Source: Saturnia japonica
Taxonomy: Eukaryota; Arthropoda; Insecta; Lepidoptera; Saturniidae
NCBI GenBank assembly: GCA_033032175.1
Contig: CM065304.1
Coordinates: 3,782,001-3,846,000 of the forward strand
Length of the DNA stretch: 64,000 nt
Reading direction: 5' to 3'
Under the pieces are notes generated by a model. The model did no database searches. It worked only from the letters and a program-made list of their open reading frames with translations, and was not told where the DNA came from. The translations under genes and the position numbers were made by a program. The stretch's first letter is position 1. Every line of letters starts with the position of its first letter. Below are positions 23,001 to 33,279 of the stretch, piece by piece.

Positions 23001-23933
23001 AATGATGATATAATAAAAATAAACAAAATTAAAGAATTTTTATCACAACGATTTAGAATGAAAGACCTGGGACATGATGAATTATTGTACCTAGGAATAT
23101 CAATTAGTAGGCAGAAGAATAAGATTGTAATTAACCAAACAAAATATTTAAAAACGGTTCTTAGAAAATATCAGATGTTAGAATGTAAAGGTTGTGCAAC
23201 ACCTATGGATGTAAATTTTAAATTTGATGATACTGAACTAGATTTATCTTATGAGCAGAAATGTAGATCACTAATAGGGTCATTGATGTATGCCGCTGTA
23301 GGGACTAGGCCAGATATATGTAATGCTGTATGTTATTTGAGTAGATATCAATCTAAACCTAACGAAGTTTTGTGGAAGGCATTAAAAAGAATTTTAAGAT
23401 ATGTAAAAGAAACTCTACATTATGTATTAGTTTATAATAAAAATAATTGTAATGATATTATACCTTTGATAGTATATGCAGACTCTGACTGGGCTAGAGA
23501 TAATGATAGAAAATCTACTAGCGGTTACTTATTTATGCTGTTTAATAATGTCGTAATATGGAGATCTAGAAAACAAGCTACAGTAGCTTTAAGCACAACT
23601 GAAGCAGAATTAATTTCGTTGTGTGAATCAGTAGTAGAAGCTTGTTGGATTATAAAATTATCAAATGATTTAAATGTTAAGTGTTAAAAAGTAACAATGT
23701 ATGAAGATAATACAAGTACTATTAACTCGGTCAATAACCCTGATCAAAAACGCCTTAAACATATGTACATTAAGTATAATTTTGTAAAGCAAAAAAATTA
23801 AGGAAGGGTTAATCAATGTTATATAAGTGAAAAGGAAATACCAATTGGCAGATGCTCTGACAAAGCCTCTTAGTAAAATTCAATTTTCTCAGTTTATGTT
23901 TAGATTAGGTATGAGATGTGCATTGAGGGAGAG
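20094..23933 (+). pseudogene. Ty1/copia gag-pol polyprotein, 5'-truncated and stop-bearing
   Basis: The open part (20103-22823, 906 residues) begins inside gag. It has a zinc knuckle (CYTCGKPGHKKFQC, about residue 119), an RG/YQG-rich linker (about 137-220), protease (WCVDSGCSDH, Asp about 252), pre-integrase LWHRRFGHLG, integrase (FIDDYTHF, LRSDNGGEY) and the reverse-transcriptase N-part (WVFTRKC, MDVKGAFLYGD). Integrase reads NPQMNRKLMEKAR: about seven residues of the usual block holding the catalytic Glu are deleted. A TGA at 22821-22823 interrupts the frame, which continues as KSLYGLKKSPKYW, YVDDILI (catalytic) and RNase H (YADSDWARDNDRKSTSGY) to a TAA at 23685-23687, with more stops after. 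No 5' LTR: the left edge is a junction with LINE ORF1. Confidence 0.95.
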
Positions 23934-24095
23934 TGTTGAATAACAATGCGCATCTCCTTTCTTATAAAATCTATGTCTATGAATTAAAAAGAAAATGTAT
24001 AAAGAGTTGCTATGATACAAACATTAAGAAAAGAAAGATGTTATAAAAGAAAAGTGATTTAATTAGAAATCGCCCCGTAATCCTCCTCCTCAACA
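23934..24095 (+). repeat. 3' LTR of the truncated copia element
   Basis: Begins TGTTGAATAACAATGCGC right after a purine tract (GAGGGAGAG) and ends CCTCCTCAACA, with TGTTGA/TCAACA inverted ends. Length 162 bp. No matching 5' LTR exists in the window. Confidence 0.85.
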
Positions 24096-26612
24096 TATGA
24101 TTCAATCAAAATCAACCAACAACTTGTTTATTTAGATTTTGATAAATTTGGTGTGTTTCAAGTACGCGTAAAAGAAAGAAACAATTGATTTATTCAGAAA
24201 ATAACTTGGCTTAGCTTTAAATTAAATACTGTCAAACTGAGACATTCATATTTGTTTTTATAGTTAGATCACTTAATAATTTTAGTACCCTAAATATAAA
24301 AATCAATGCAGCAGAAATAAATAGGTTTGAAAAATCACTTTTATTTCATAAAGAGAAAAGTCTGAAATATTTGTTTTCACTTTGTATTGGTTATAATTTA
24401 GAATCATTTGGTATATGAAAGTTAATTGGAGAGGGTGGGGGAAGAGGCTGACCCTCACTAGGGTTTCTGGTAGATTATTTGAGAAATCTGTTTGTTAGCT
24501 CTTTGAGTAAACTAGTAAAAAAAGCTAATCCTATAAAAATTTATATTTATAAAGCTTTAATGGCTACAAAGCCAGCCTCACAGACAATGAAATTTGAATG
24601 GCTTTTAGTTATTTAGAAACTTTGCAGATGATGTTATTAATGCCCTTGTATTTTCAAAATCATATTTCATTAAATTTAGAGACAAATAGGCTATCAACTT
24701 CCCATTTATATCTTGATTAGTTTATCTCACCATGTTTTTGAATATTGTCATAGATTGTTATGTGTATCTGATTAAAAGACATGTGGTCAAAATGAGCAAG
24801 ACAAAAATAACTAAATAAAACTTCATAAATACCACTATTTATTTATATTGATGATTATTAATGAACAAAAAAATTATTTTACAAAAGAACAAATGTATTG
24901 CAGCTGTCACTTTAGTCTAGCTAATTATAAATCAGAGCTTAACAAGCTTGGACCTTCCTTAGATCGCACCTCGCTACCTATTTAAACATAGATACAACTA
25001 TAGTATCCCTATTATTTAAAGAATATAATTTATAGTGTTTTGTATTTATTAATAAAATTCAGTGTAATATTTATCTCAACAAAAACATAAATGTGAAAAA
25101 GTGGCCAAGTTCGATAGAAACGACGGTATTCGTTTTCGCCGATAATAGAGCTGAAATCTAACGGGTGCTAAGTTCCATTGCAGTTCTGTTAGTTATAGCT
25201 GTAGGAATGTATGTTTCTTAATTCATTTACAAATCTATTTGTTACTTTCTTTGATATGAGATTACTAACTCCGGGCAGGTCTAAATATTATATATAATAA
25301 TAACTTATATAATAGTGTTTTACTTTTAAAGGGGTTGAAAGTAGTTCAAAATGGTTCATGTAAATATGATGAATAATAAATACACACTGGTGGTGTCAGG
25401 ATTCCCAACTTGGCTTATGTCTAGATTTTTCACTATTTTATGTTTATTGGAACCACTAACATATTTACAAAAAAAGTGCATTGTATTAGCTATATTAGTA
25501 TAAAAACATCATTATAAAACAATACATTTTGAAAAACTGCTTGATTGGTATAAGATTGTTTTTTACTATTTTGTTAGCTACACTGAAATACTATACAAAC
25601 GCAGTTCAGTCTATGAAGGTGTTTGTTTGGTTTCAGGGGTTTTTAGAAATAGATTTTAGTTAAAAATACTAAATCGTAATTTTGCTGTTCATTTTACAGT
25701 TTTTGTTTATTGCAACTAACATTTTTAGGTTTTGAGGTTAGAATTGTTTCATTACATTTTCTCGAAAACGGCGAATTACCTTGTAATGAAATTGTTTCTG
25801 TTATAATCAGGTATCAAACCTCTATCGATTTCAAGCCTTCAATTAAAACTTTGAAGCCTTTAAACCATACATTTAATATATAAGTACTTACTACTTATAT
25901 GCTTTCAAACACCAAATTGTGCCAAACAATTTTAAATCCAAACCATAATTTTTACTATTATTATATTTAGGTAATTGAAAACTATGTTTTCTTAAATTCT
26001 TTGATTAGTTTTTGAATGATCTTTATTTGGTTTACTCAGGTACTTCAAATAATTCATATTTTTGTGCTGTTATAGTAGTATTATTTTTTCTTGGATACTT
26101 TTGATTATTTTATAGTGATTGCTGGTTTCATACTCGACTGACAGGTTGCGTTGGGTTGGCAAAATTCAAATTTTGCATGCTTTTATTATCATGTTATAGC
26201 TTACTTAACCTCAAAAATACAAGTTAAATTAATAATTCCTCAAAAACTACTTATCTCTGCGCTTTCTCATTCAAAGGGGATTACTTTTCTCCCATTCCTT
26301 TCTCCACCCCCTTTTATAATCAAAATCATTGGTATGTAATATAAATTCCAATGCAACATTTAATTAAATACTTAATATTTTTTTAATCTAGTCTTTTATA
26401 AGACAGCTGTTTGAATGAAAACATAACCTCATGCAGATATATCCTTCGATTAAAATATACCCTAAGCAATTAAACTGTATTTTTACAACACAATTAATTT
26501 AACTGATTTTTTATCATTTTTATATTGTAGGTAACTTATGAAGTTATGAACCAAAATTCCAATATTCATAAATATAATATATATTTTCTAATGATACTAC
26601 AAACTTCTTTCA
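24096..26612. other. Non-coding, possible intron or intergenic sequence
   Basis: About 2.5 kb of AT-rich sequence. I looked for the missing N-terminal exon of the selenoprotein K-like gene (a start followed by a hydrophobic segment) and saw none. No transposon motif was recognised. Confidence 0.5.
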
Positions 26613-26617
26613 TGTAT
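26613..26617. other. Target-site duplication TGTAT, left
   Basis: TGTAT directly precedes the left LTR and recurs at 30759-30763 directly after the right LTR: a 5-bp duplication typical of copia integration. Confidence 0.9.
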
Positions 26618-26799
26618 TGTAGAAATAAAACAGCAGAGCTAGAAGCTTTAGTTTTATAGTTAAGTATATTAAAATCCAACAGTAACACTTTATTATACGC
26701 AACGCGAGCAAACGAGAACAAGGAATATCTATGCCAGTGTGAATGTAACATTTGTACGATAGGTGGCGCTAACCGGCTTATGTTTATTTCTTTACTACA
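26618..26799 (-). repeat. 3' LTR of the young copia element
   Basis: On the minus strand starts TGTAGTAAAGAAATAAAC and ends ATTTCTACA (TG...CA). The last five codons of the polyprotein lie inside it. Confidence 0.95.
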
Positions 26800-29700
26800 T
26801 CCTCCCTTAAACATAAGCCCATTTTTCTAGAGAAGTAGTCTAGCTTGATCTGTGGAGTCGCTTTGGTGAGGACGTCAGCAACCATCTCTCCAGTGTTGAC
26901 ATATTGTACCTCAATCTCCTTTTTACATATGTTCTGCCGGATAAAATGGTGCCGGACATCTATATGCTTGGTTCTGAAATTATAAACATCGTTTCCTGAA
27001 AGATTAATACAACTTTGATTGTCGCAATAAATACGTATAGTATGATGCTTGAGATGTGGCCAAAACTGTTCTTGCAGTTGTTTTAGCCATAGTGCTTCTT
27101 GGGTGCAGGCTGATAAAGACATGTATTCCGCCTCTGTTGTTGACAGTGCAACAGTAGGTTGTCGCTTTGAGCTCCAAGATATAGATCCTCCCTGAAATAT
27201 AAAAGTGTATCCTGTGCAGGACCTTCTGTCATCTTCAGAGTTAGCCCAATCGGCGTCACAATAGGCATGAACGATTTCTTCTTCTGCACATTGTTTGTAA
27301 GACAAACTGTAGTTTTCGGTGCCTCGTAGATATTTCATTAATCGTTTTAAAGTTACCCAATGTTTCATTTCTGGTTTATTGTTATATTTGCTTAGGTAAT
27401 TAACTACATAGCTGATATCTGGTCTCGTCCCTTGAGATAAATATAACATACATCCAATTACTTCTTGGTAAGGAATATTTCTCAATATTGCATTTTCTTC
27501 ACCAGTTGAATGTAACTTTGTAAGTGGATCTATTGGTGTCTTGACAGGTTTACAGTCTGACATACCATATTTCTGTAGTACTTCCTGTATGTATTTCTTT
27601 TGGTTAATATACATAATACCATTTTTCCTGTCTCTCGTTACATGAAGTCCAATACAGTATTTTAATTCTCCCATGTCTTTCATGCAGAACTTCTCACATA
27701 ACTTTTGTTTTACATGGTTTTTTGTATATTTTGAATTTGTGAATAAAATCAAATCGTCAACATAAATTGCTAAAAATAAAATATCTTTCTCACTGGATAT
27801 TTTATAATAAATACATGGGTCCATACTTGAACGATTCAGACCTATTTCTCTGAGTGTAACATCTAGTTTTTTATTCCAATTACGGCTGGCTTGTTTCAGT
27901 CCATATAACGATTTTTTTAATAGACAGACATCTGTGTCATTGCCATTTTCATACATAGGTGCCTGTACCATATATAACTCTTCTTCAACGTCGCCTTGTA
28001 AGAATGCTGAAACAGCGTCCATTTGATCTATGTCCATGTCATATTTCGTAGCTAGTGCCAGTAGGTAACGGAGCGAGGTGTATCTTATAACAGGTGAGTA
28101 AACTTCATCATAGTCAATACCTTTTTTCTGAGCACATCCTTTCACAACTAACCGTGCTTTGTACTTGACTATGGTTCCATTCTCATCTTTCTTAGTCTTG
28201 TACACCCATTTACACGGTATTGCTTTCTTACCAGGTGGCAGTTTAGCTAATATCCAAGTTTTATTTTCAATTAATGACTTATATTCTACTTCCATGGCTT
28301 GTAACCATTGCTGTGAATTTGTGCAAGATAAAGCTTCTTCTAAACTCATCGGATCATTGCATATAGCCAGATTTGCATAACATAACTTGTCATCAGATTT
28401 CTTTGTCATTTTGTGTTTTTGTACACGCTTCTGGTTCTGTGGTCTTAGTGTAACATTGGAAAAATCATGTTCAAATGAACTGTTATCGGCTATCTCTCCA
28501 CTGCTAGGTATATAAATAGAGTCATTTGCATCTGAAAAAGATAAAGATAAACTACTTTCTGAAGTAGGATTTTCAGAGTCTTGGTTAAGTGTCTGATCAT
28601 ATGTTTTGTTTTCCAAACTAGATTCATCCGGAGTTGGTACTTCTAATTCTGTACTCTGTGTACTTACACCCAACGTTAATGAAACTGGTTCTATGTTTGG
28701 TTTTGTCATAGTAAGTGTTGATTTTAAGTTTTCTTGACTTTCTTCTATAAATATAACATCTCTACTCTTCAAAATTATTCTTTTTTTTATGTCTAATAAT
28801 CTGTATCCTTTTGTATTTTCACAATAGCCAACAAACCTCATTTCAGTAGATTTTGAGTCCCATTTTTGCCTCTGTTGTTTCGGTACATGAACCATGGCTT
28901 TACATCCAAATATTTTCATGTGACAAATATTAGGTTTTGTTCTTGACCACTTTTCTTCTGGTGTTATGTCATTAAGAACTCGAGATGGGGATCTATTTAT
29001 AATGTAGGCCGCTGTTGACACAGCCTCGGCCCAACAGGTTTTTGGTAATTTTGCATCACTGAGCATGCACTTGGCGCGTTCTACTAGAGATCGGTTCTTT
29101 CTCTCACTCAAACCGTTCTGTTCAGGTGTGTAAGGCGTCGTAGTTTGATGCTTGATGCCGGAGTCTGAAAGATATTTCGAAAAAACTTTATTACAATATT
29201 CAGTGCCATTATCTGTCCGGATAATTTTTATCTTTTGATTCAACTCATTTTCCACTTCACATTTGAAGTTATGGAAAACTGAAGTTATATTTGATTTGTC
29301 CTTTAAAAAGTATACAAACACTTTTCTAGAAAGATCATCAATAAATGTTATAAAATATTTTGCCCCTCCCATTGATGGAGATTCCATGGGGCCACAGAGG
29401 TCTGAGTGAATAACCTCAAGAAGTGATGTTGCTCTTGATCCTTCATTTTTAAATGGTAATCTAGTTTGTTTCCCTTGTATACATGGAATACATGATTTAC
29501 TATCATTTTTTGTAATTTTCATCCCTTCAGTACAAGTTTCTAACTTTTTTACATCAACATAATTGAGGTGTCCCATTCTACGGTGCCATACATCTAAACT
29601 CTCAATGCTATCAGTGGCAGTAAGAAATGCGCCTCCTCCTACAGTATTCAATTTATACATGTTGTTGGTTAGTCTCGCCGTTGCTACTAATCTTTTTTCT

Positions 29701-30449
29701 TTGTTGTAAATATTGCAGCCACAACTATGGAAATTAACTTGACATCCATTTTTAACTAACTGGCTAACTGACAATAAGTTAGTACTCAGTTCTGGTATAA
29801 ACAAAATGTCTCTTACCTGGATTTGGTTTACTTTACCATCACTACAGCAGAGATTGAGATCCAAATTTCCCATCTTCTGTACGGTAACTGAAGAATTATT
29901 GGCCACCTTTATACTTTGTATCGGAGGTGTCTTTGTTTCATATAACCAATCAGATCTTCTTGTCATGTGCATGGATGCACCAGAATCCACGTACCAATTA
30001 TAATCGTCCATTTTGAAGCTTATATTTCTCAGCTTATGAGCGGTAGTTACTAGTTTATTTACATAATCCTCAATATCGGTACAACTATCTAGGTTTGTAT
30101 TAATAAGATCACGTAATAAAGCTACTTTCCTGCTCAATCCGGAGTCTTCGAACGCAGACTTAAGTTTGACCCACACATCCCGGGCACTCACAGCTTGTTC
30201 TATGTGGTGGTAATTATTTGGGTCAACCAGGAGAATAATCTTGCTTTTGGCCTTTACATCCTTGGTAGCGTCAATGGTTTCCTGTTTGTCAGGATTCACA
30301 CACGACCACAAATCTTCGTGCTCTAAGTAGGCTTTTACAGCGAATTTCCACGTATTGTAATTGTCCCTTCCGGTCAGTTTATCAATATGCACGGTGTTTA
30401 TCGACATTGCTTCGGAAACTGATAGGTTTTTATATAAAATACGCTGCAA
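26784..30449 (-). CDS. Copia gag-pol polyprotein, intact frame with a gag deletion
   Basis: 1221 residues; the natural start is probably Met15 (MSINTVHIDKL) rather than Met1. Domains in order: gag UBN2-type (LTGRDNYNTWKFAVKAYL, about 25-145), protease (WYVDSGASMHM, Asp155), pre-integrase zinc region (WHRRMGHLN, CIPCIQGKQTRLPF), integrase (FIDDLSRK, IIRTDNGTEY, PEQNGLSERKNR with the catalytic Glu), reverse transcriptase (KWVYKTKKDENG, MDAVSAFLQGD, KKSLYGLKQASRNW, YVDDLILF), and RNase H (YCDADWANSEDDRRSCTGY, VALSTTEAEYMS, VADVLTKA). It makes and integrates a DNA copy of the element RNA in virus-like particles. The usual gag C-terminus with a CCHC knuckle is missing: the sequence runs from gag (NISFKMDD) straight into protease. 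All enzymatic motifs look intact. Confidence 0.97.
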   Translation of the reverse strand: MQRILYKNLSVSEAMSINTVHIDKLTGRDNYNTWKFAVKAYLEHEDLWSCVNPDKQETIDATKDVKAKSKIILLVDPNNYHHIEQAVSARDVWVKLKSAFEDSGLSRKVALLRDLINTNLDSCTDIEDYVNKLVTTAHKLRNISFKMDDYNWYVDSGASMHMTRRSDWLYETKTPPIQSIKVANNSSVTVQKMGNLDLNLCCSDGKVNQIQVRDILFIPELSTNLLSVSQLVKNGCQVNFHSCGCNIYNKEKRLVATARLTNNMYKLNTVGGGAFLTATDSIESLDVWHRRMGHLNYVDVKKLETCTEGMKITKNDSKSCIPCIQGKQTRLPFKNEGSRATSLLEVIHSDLCGPMESPSMGGAKYFITFIDDLSRKVFVYFLKDKSNITSVFHNFKCEVENELNQKIKIIRTDNGTEYCNKVFSKYLSDSGIKHQTTTPYTPEQNGLSERKNRSLVERAKCMLSDAKLPKTCWAEAVSTAAYIINRSPSRVLNDITPEEKWSRTKPNICHMKIFGCKAMVHVPKQQRQKWDSKSTEMRFVGYCENTKGYRLLDIKKRIILKSRDVIFIEESQENLKSTLTMTKPNIEPVSLTLGVSTQSTELEVPTPDESSLENKTYDQTLNQDSENPTSESSLSLSFSDANDSIYIPSSGEIADNSSFEHDFSNVTLRPQNQKRVQKHKMTKKSDDKLCYANLAICNDPMSLEEALSCTNSQQWLQAMEVEYKSLIENKTWILAKLPPGKKAIPCKWVYKTKKDENGTIVKYKARLVVKGCAQKKGIDYDEVYSPVIRYTSLRYLLALATKYDMDIDQMDAVSAFLQGDVEEELYMVQAPMYENGNDTDVCLLKKSLYGLKQASRNWNKKLDVTLREIGLNRSSMDPCIYYKISSEKDILFLAIYVDDLILFTNSKYTKNHVKQKLCEKFCMKDMGELKYCIGLHVTRDRKNGIMYINQKKYIQEVLQKYGMSDCKPVKTPIDPLTKLHSTGEENAILRNIPYQEVIGCMLYLSQGTRPDISYVVNYLSKYNNKPEMKHWVTLKRLMKYLRGTENYSLSYKQCAEEEIVHAYCDADWANSEDDRRSCTGYTFIFQGGSISWSSKRQPTVALSTTEAEYMSLSACTQEALWLKQLQEQFWPHLKHHTIRIYCDNQSCINLSGNDVYNFRTKHIDVRHHFIRQNICKKEIEVQYVNTGEMVADVLTKATPQIKLDYFSRKMGLCLREDVVKK
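26800..26808 (-). other. Polypurine tract of the young copia element
   Basis: AAGGGAGGA on the minus strand directly abuts the 3' LTR; primes plus-strand DNA synthesis in LTR elements. Confidence 0.8.
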
Positions 30450-30562
30450 AAATTAATAACCGGAGTCGGCTACTTAACCTCACTTTTTATTACACGCGGT
30501 ACTTTACTTTTCGGAACTAAACTTGTAACTTTTTACTAAATACTGTTTCTAATTATTATGAG

Positions 30563-30576
30563 ATAGGCCCATAACC
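30563..30576 (-). other. Primer-binding site (initiator tRNA-Met half type)
   Basis: GGTTATGGGCCTAT starts right after the 5' LTR. GGTTATGGGCC is the copia-type site complementary to an internal segment of initiator methionine tRNA (family knowledge). Confidence 0.75.
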
Positions 30577-30758
30577 TGTAGAAATAAAACAGCAGAGCTA
30601 GAAGCTTTAGTTTTATAGTTAAGTATATTAAAATCCAACAGTAACACTTTATTATACGCAACGCGAGCAAACGAGAACAAGGAATATCTATGCCAGTGTG
30701 AATGTAACATTTGTACGATAGGTGGCGCTAACCGGCTTATGTTTATTTCTTTACTACA
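30577..30758 (-). repeat. 5' LTR of the young copia element
   Basis: Same 182 bp as 26618-26799 without a difference that I can find; followed on the plus strand by the TGTAT target duplication at 30759-30763. Confidence 0.95.
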
Positions 30759-30763
30759 TGTAT

Positions 30764-31180
30764 GTGGCTGTAATCATCAGTATGATAAAAGGAAATGGAT
30801 CTTATTATATCTATATATTATGCCCTTTAAACCCAGAAATCTTTATGAATTCATTTTTAATTTTCAAAAAAGAACTTAGTAATCACTAAAACAAGTTAGT
30901 TTCTTAATTAATTTTAAATATTTAAATGTTATATTTAATAGGAATATATTATATACTAAATACATTTTTTATGTTCTTCTTTATCTGATTAATTGTTTAA
31001 ACTCCATAATATTTACTGTCCTTATGATATATTATTCACATAAGTAGGTAGGGAAAATTAAAAAAACTGGACCTTTCTATACCTACTGTTTTTACTGTTA
31101 TAAGATTTAAAATTTAAAATTGTCTAAATATTATTCCTGTCATCTCAAATTAATTATATATATACATATATCGTTTTCAG
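30764..31180. other. Non-coding, probably intron
   Basis: AT-rich sequence ending in a pyrimidine-rich splice acceptor (TCGTTTTCAG) before the exon at 31181. No exon seen in it. Confidence 0.5.
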
Positions 31181-31659
31181 ATGCTGATCGACCCAATCTA
31201 CAGTAAGCATGGCGATAAATACGTGAGAGATTTTAGACCACCTGGTAGTGGGTGAGTTATACTTTTTTGTTGCTAACTAGGATGGGTAATATGAAATTTA
31301 CATATTCAAGTCAAAAGAGGAAAGGGCTATGAGTATATTTAATGAGATCAAAGCAGAAATTCAATTTAAAAATATGTTGTTTACCTTGGAAAGTTACAAT
31401 TTACCATTGACATTCTACTACCAGTTAAGTAGGTATGTGAAACATTCTGGGATATTTTAAAAATATAGATGGGGAGATAACATTGCAATTAAAAAAGGTT
31501 ATTATGCTTCATTGTAAGTAGTAAGTAGTAGTTTTTAGATAAATAAAGATTGTTTCTTTATAAAAAAATATATTTTGTACTTGTTAGAGGTTAATATAAA
31601 AAGTTTGTATTTATTTTATTTTATTTAAAACATTTTATCTATATAACTAAAATGATAAA

Positions 31660-31832
31660 GGTTTGCCGTTCGCGTTGGGCACGCATCACGCAAAAACGAC
31701 AGATAGATTTTGTCTTTTTTTTTTGTTTTACCCCTTAGATACTTAGTCCTTAACTAAAAATAAGTTATCACGATATATTCATAGACAATAATTCTGTAGT
31801 CCACGCGAAGAGATCCGCGGGCACAGCTAGTA
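31660..31832 (+). repeat. Helitron-like repeat fragment in the selenoprotein K intron
   Basis: Contains GCCGTTCGCGTTGGGCACGC and ends TAGTCCACGCGAAG then CGCGGGCACAGCTAGT, the same terminus as at 16542-16632. It lies between the two recognised exons. Confidence 0.5.
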
Positions 31833-32061
31833 CTTACTTACATTTAATACATTGTAGTACTTCAGTCCTAATATGAACATATGACATTACAAAAACAATA
31901 ACTTCTACAGTATTTCAAGTTACGACATGATGAGTAAATTGTTGTATTTTCAACTTTTAGACCACCGAAACCGCCTTCGAGAAAATTTGGAGGCTTTGGC
32001 CCTTCAGGTTCCAGTCCGGCACCACCACCGATGGGGGTGTGGATGCGGTGGCTAACCCTGT

Positions 32062-32082
32062 GTATACACACACACACACACA
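32062..32082. repeat. CA microsatellite
   Basis: About eight CA units just after the displaced stop of the selenoprotein K-like exon; similar runs occur at 12476-12490 and 16496-16513. Confidence 0.85.
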
Positions 32083-32111
32083 GTTTGCCTTTTCACTATT
32101 TAGTCTCATAG

Positions 32112-33279
32112 GGTAACATTGAACCTCAATCTAAAAACTGTATATTGTAAACATTTTTATTTACTCATAATTTTAATATTACTGATGTTCAATTATCTTT
32201 TTTTTTTGTTCATTTGTAATAATTTTAAGTAAATATTTTTGCATTTCTAAAATGAAACATAAAGAAAATGGTTTGTTAGCTATTCTATGAAGATAACCAA
32301 TTTAATGAATACAGACATAATTTTTTATGTTTTATAATGTACTTCAATGATTATAAGAAAATGGCATGTGGCTTCTAATATTATAATTATTGTTAAATGT
32401 ATATTTTTCGATTTTACCAACTACTTTATAGCCAATGCCAAAAAAAATTTACATCTAAATAATTATCATTATACTTTTTGTAAATGTTTCATAAGGAATG
32501 ACATTACTGTATATAATTCCAGTCTGTACAACTTTTATCATAAATTTATGTTATCGGCAATACTTATATGAAACCTGGCATTCTGTTGTATTCATGAAAA
32601 GCTACCTTATGCAGTTAATGTAGCAAAGTTATGTATTTAAGTCAATAAACCGATGTTATTGCAGCACAAACATGAGCAGAGTCTAAACAGGTAATCTGAC
32701 ATGATTATATTGCCTTAGTAAAAGATGTGCGTAACTTAGGCAAGCTACATAAAATATGTCTCAATTATAATCCTACTTTGCCGTTAACATAATATGATGA
32801 ATATAAAACTTTTATTATATTAATTAAAGAAATATTACTTTTTCCATATGTTAGTTATGTGGTATATGTTAACACGCTATCAACAATGTATCATATTATA
32901 TTAATAAAATCAGTATTAATACAAATGGTTTTTCTTATTTTTAATTGTATTATTTTTACCGGTTTGACCATTAAGTATTTTAACAGATTGTATGATAAAC
33001 TTTTAGGCTATAACTTTGAGTACTTATTATAGTCAAAATTAGAATTCAAAATTAACCTAGTTCTTATCAAAAAGATAAATAGAACTTCAAAATGAAAATC
33101 TTTAGAATAATATTTACTAAAATTAATTAACTATTAATGAATTAGCAACTATATTCAAGGATTACTTTGCGATAATTTTATTCTACATTTAGTTTAATAG
33201 TTTCTATAATGAAATTTATTATATGATTGCAGTTTACATTTAAAAGAAATAATTATAGAAACAGAGGTAAAATTAAAGT
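32112..33279. other. Selenoprotein K-like 3' untranslated region and intergenic sequence
   Basis: AT-rich, no coding feature. Candidate plus-strand poly(A) signals (AATAAA) occur near 32643 and 32904. The convergent minus-strand unit ends at about 33280. Confidence 0.4.

Larger units (their letters stand above)
26618..30758 (-). mobile_element. Young Ty1/copia retrotransposon
   Basis: Complete LTR-to-LTR element on the minus strand: LTRs 26618-26799 and 30577-30758 (182 bp each) read identical base for base. The target duplication is perfect, and primer-binding site, polypurine tract and one open polyprotein are present. Identical LTRs imply very recent insertion. The polyprotein lacks the C-terminal half of gag with the zinc knuckle, so mobilisation may have depended on another copy. 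It inserted upstream of the selenoprotein K-like exons, in opposite orientation. Confidence 0.97.
31181..32111 (+). pseudogene. SelK: Selenoprotein K-like (Cys form), last two exons, frame-disrupted end
   Basis: Exon 31181-31251 lies between TTTTCAG and GTGAGT and encodes IDPIYSKHGDKYVRDFRPPG. The exon from 31961 (after CAACTTTTAG) continues in phase as PPKPPSRKFGGFGPSGSSPA and PPPMG. The Arg/Pro/Gly-rich tail ending in PPPM plus glycines is the cytosolic tail of selenoprotein K, a small ER-membrane protein linked to protein quality control and calcium flux. Just after PPPM the frame departs from expectation: one frame has a Cys-Gly-Gly-stop ending (TGCGGTGGCTAA, 32044-32055), matching the family's Sec-Gly-Arg end with Cys for Sec, but the exon enters another frame and runs to a TAG at 32109. 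A single extra base within 32034-32040 explains this. The N-terminal membrane exon was not found. A decaying copy, a variant C-terminus or an assembly error are all possible. Confidence 0.75.

Noticed and set aside
20103..23687. In-frame TGA at 22821 in the copia frame as possible selenocysteine or programmed readthrough
   Set aside because: Further stops, a deletion of the integrase catalytic region and the absence of a 5' LTR show decay; Lepidoptera are also known to lack selenocysteine insertion.
25349..25503. Start codon with MVHVN as the missing first exon of the selenoprotein K-like gene
   Set aside because: It lacks the family's MVY-type start, runs quickly into stop-flanked AT-rich sequence, and has no usable donor in phase with the exon at 31181.
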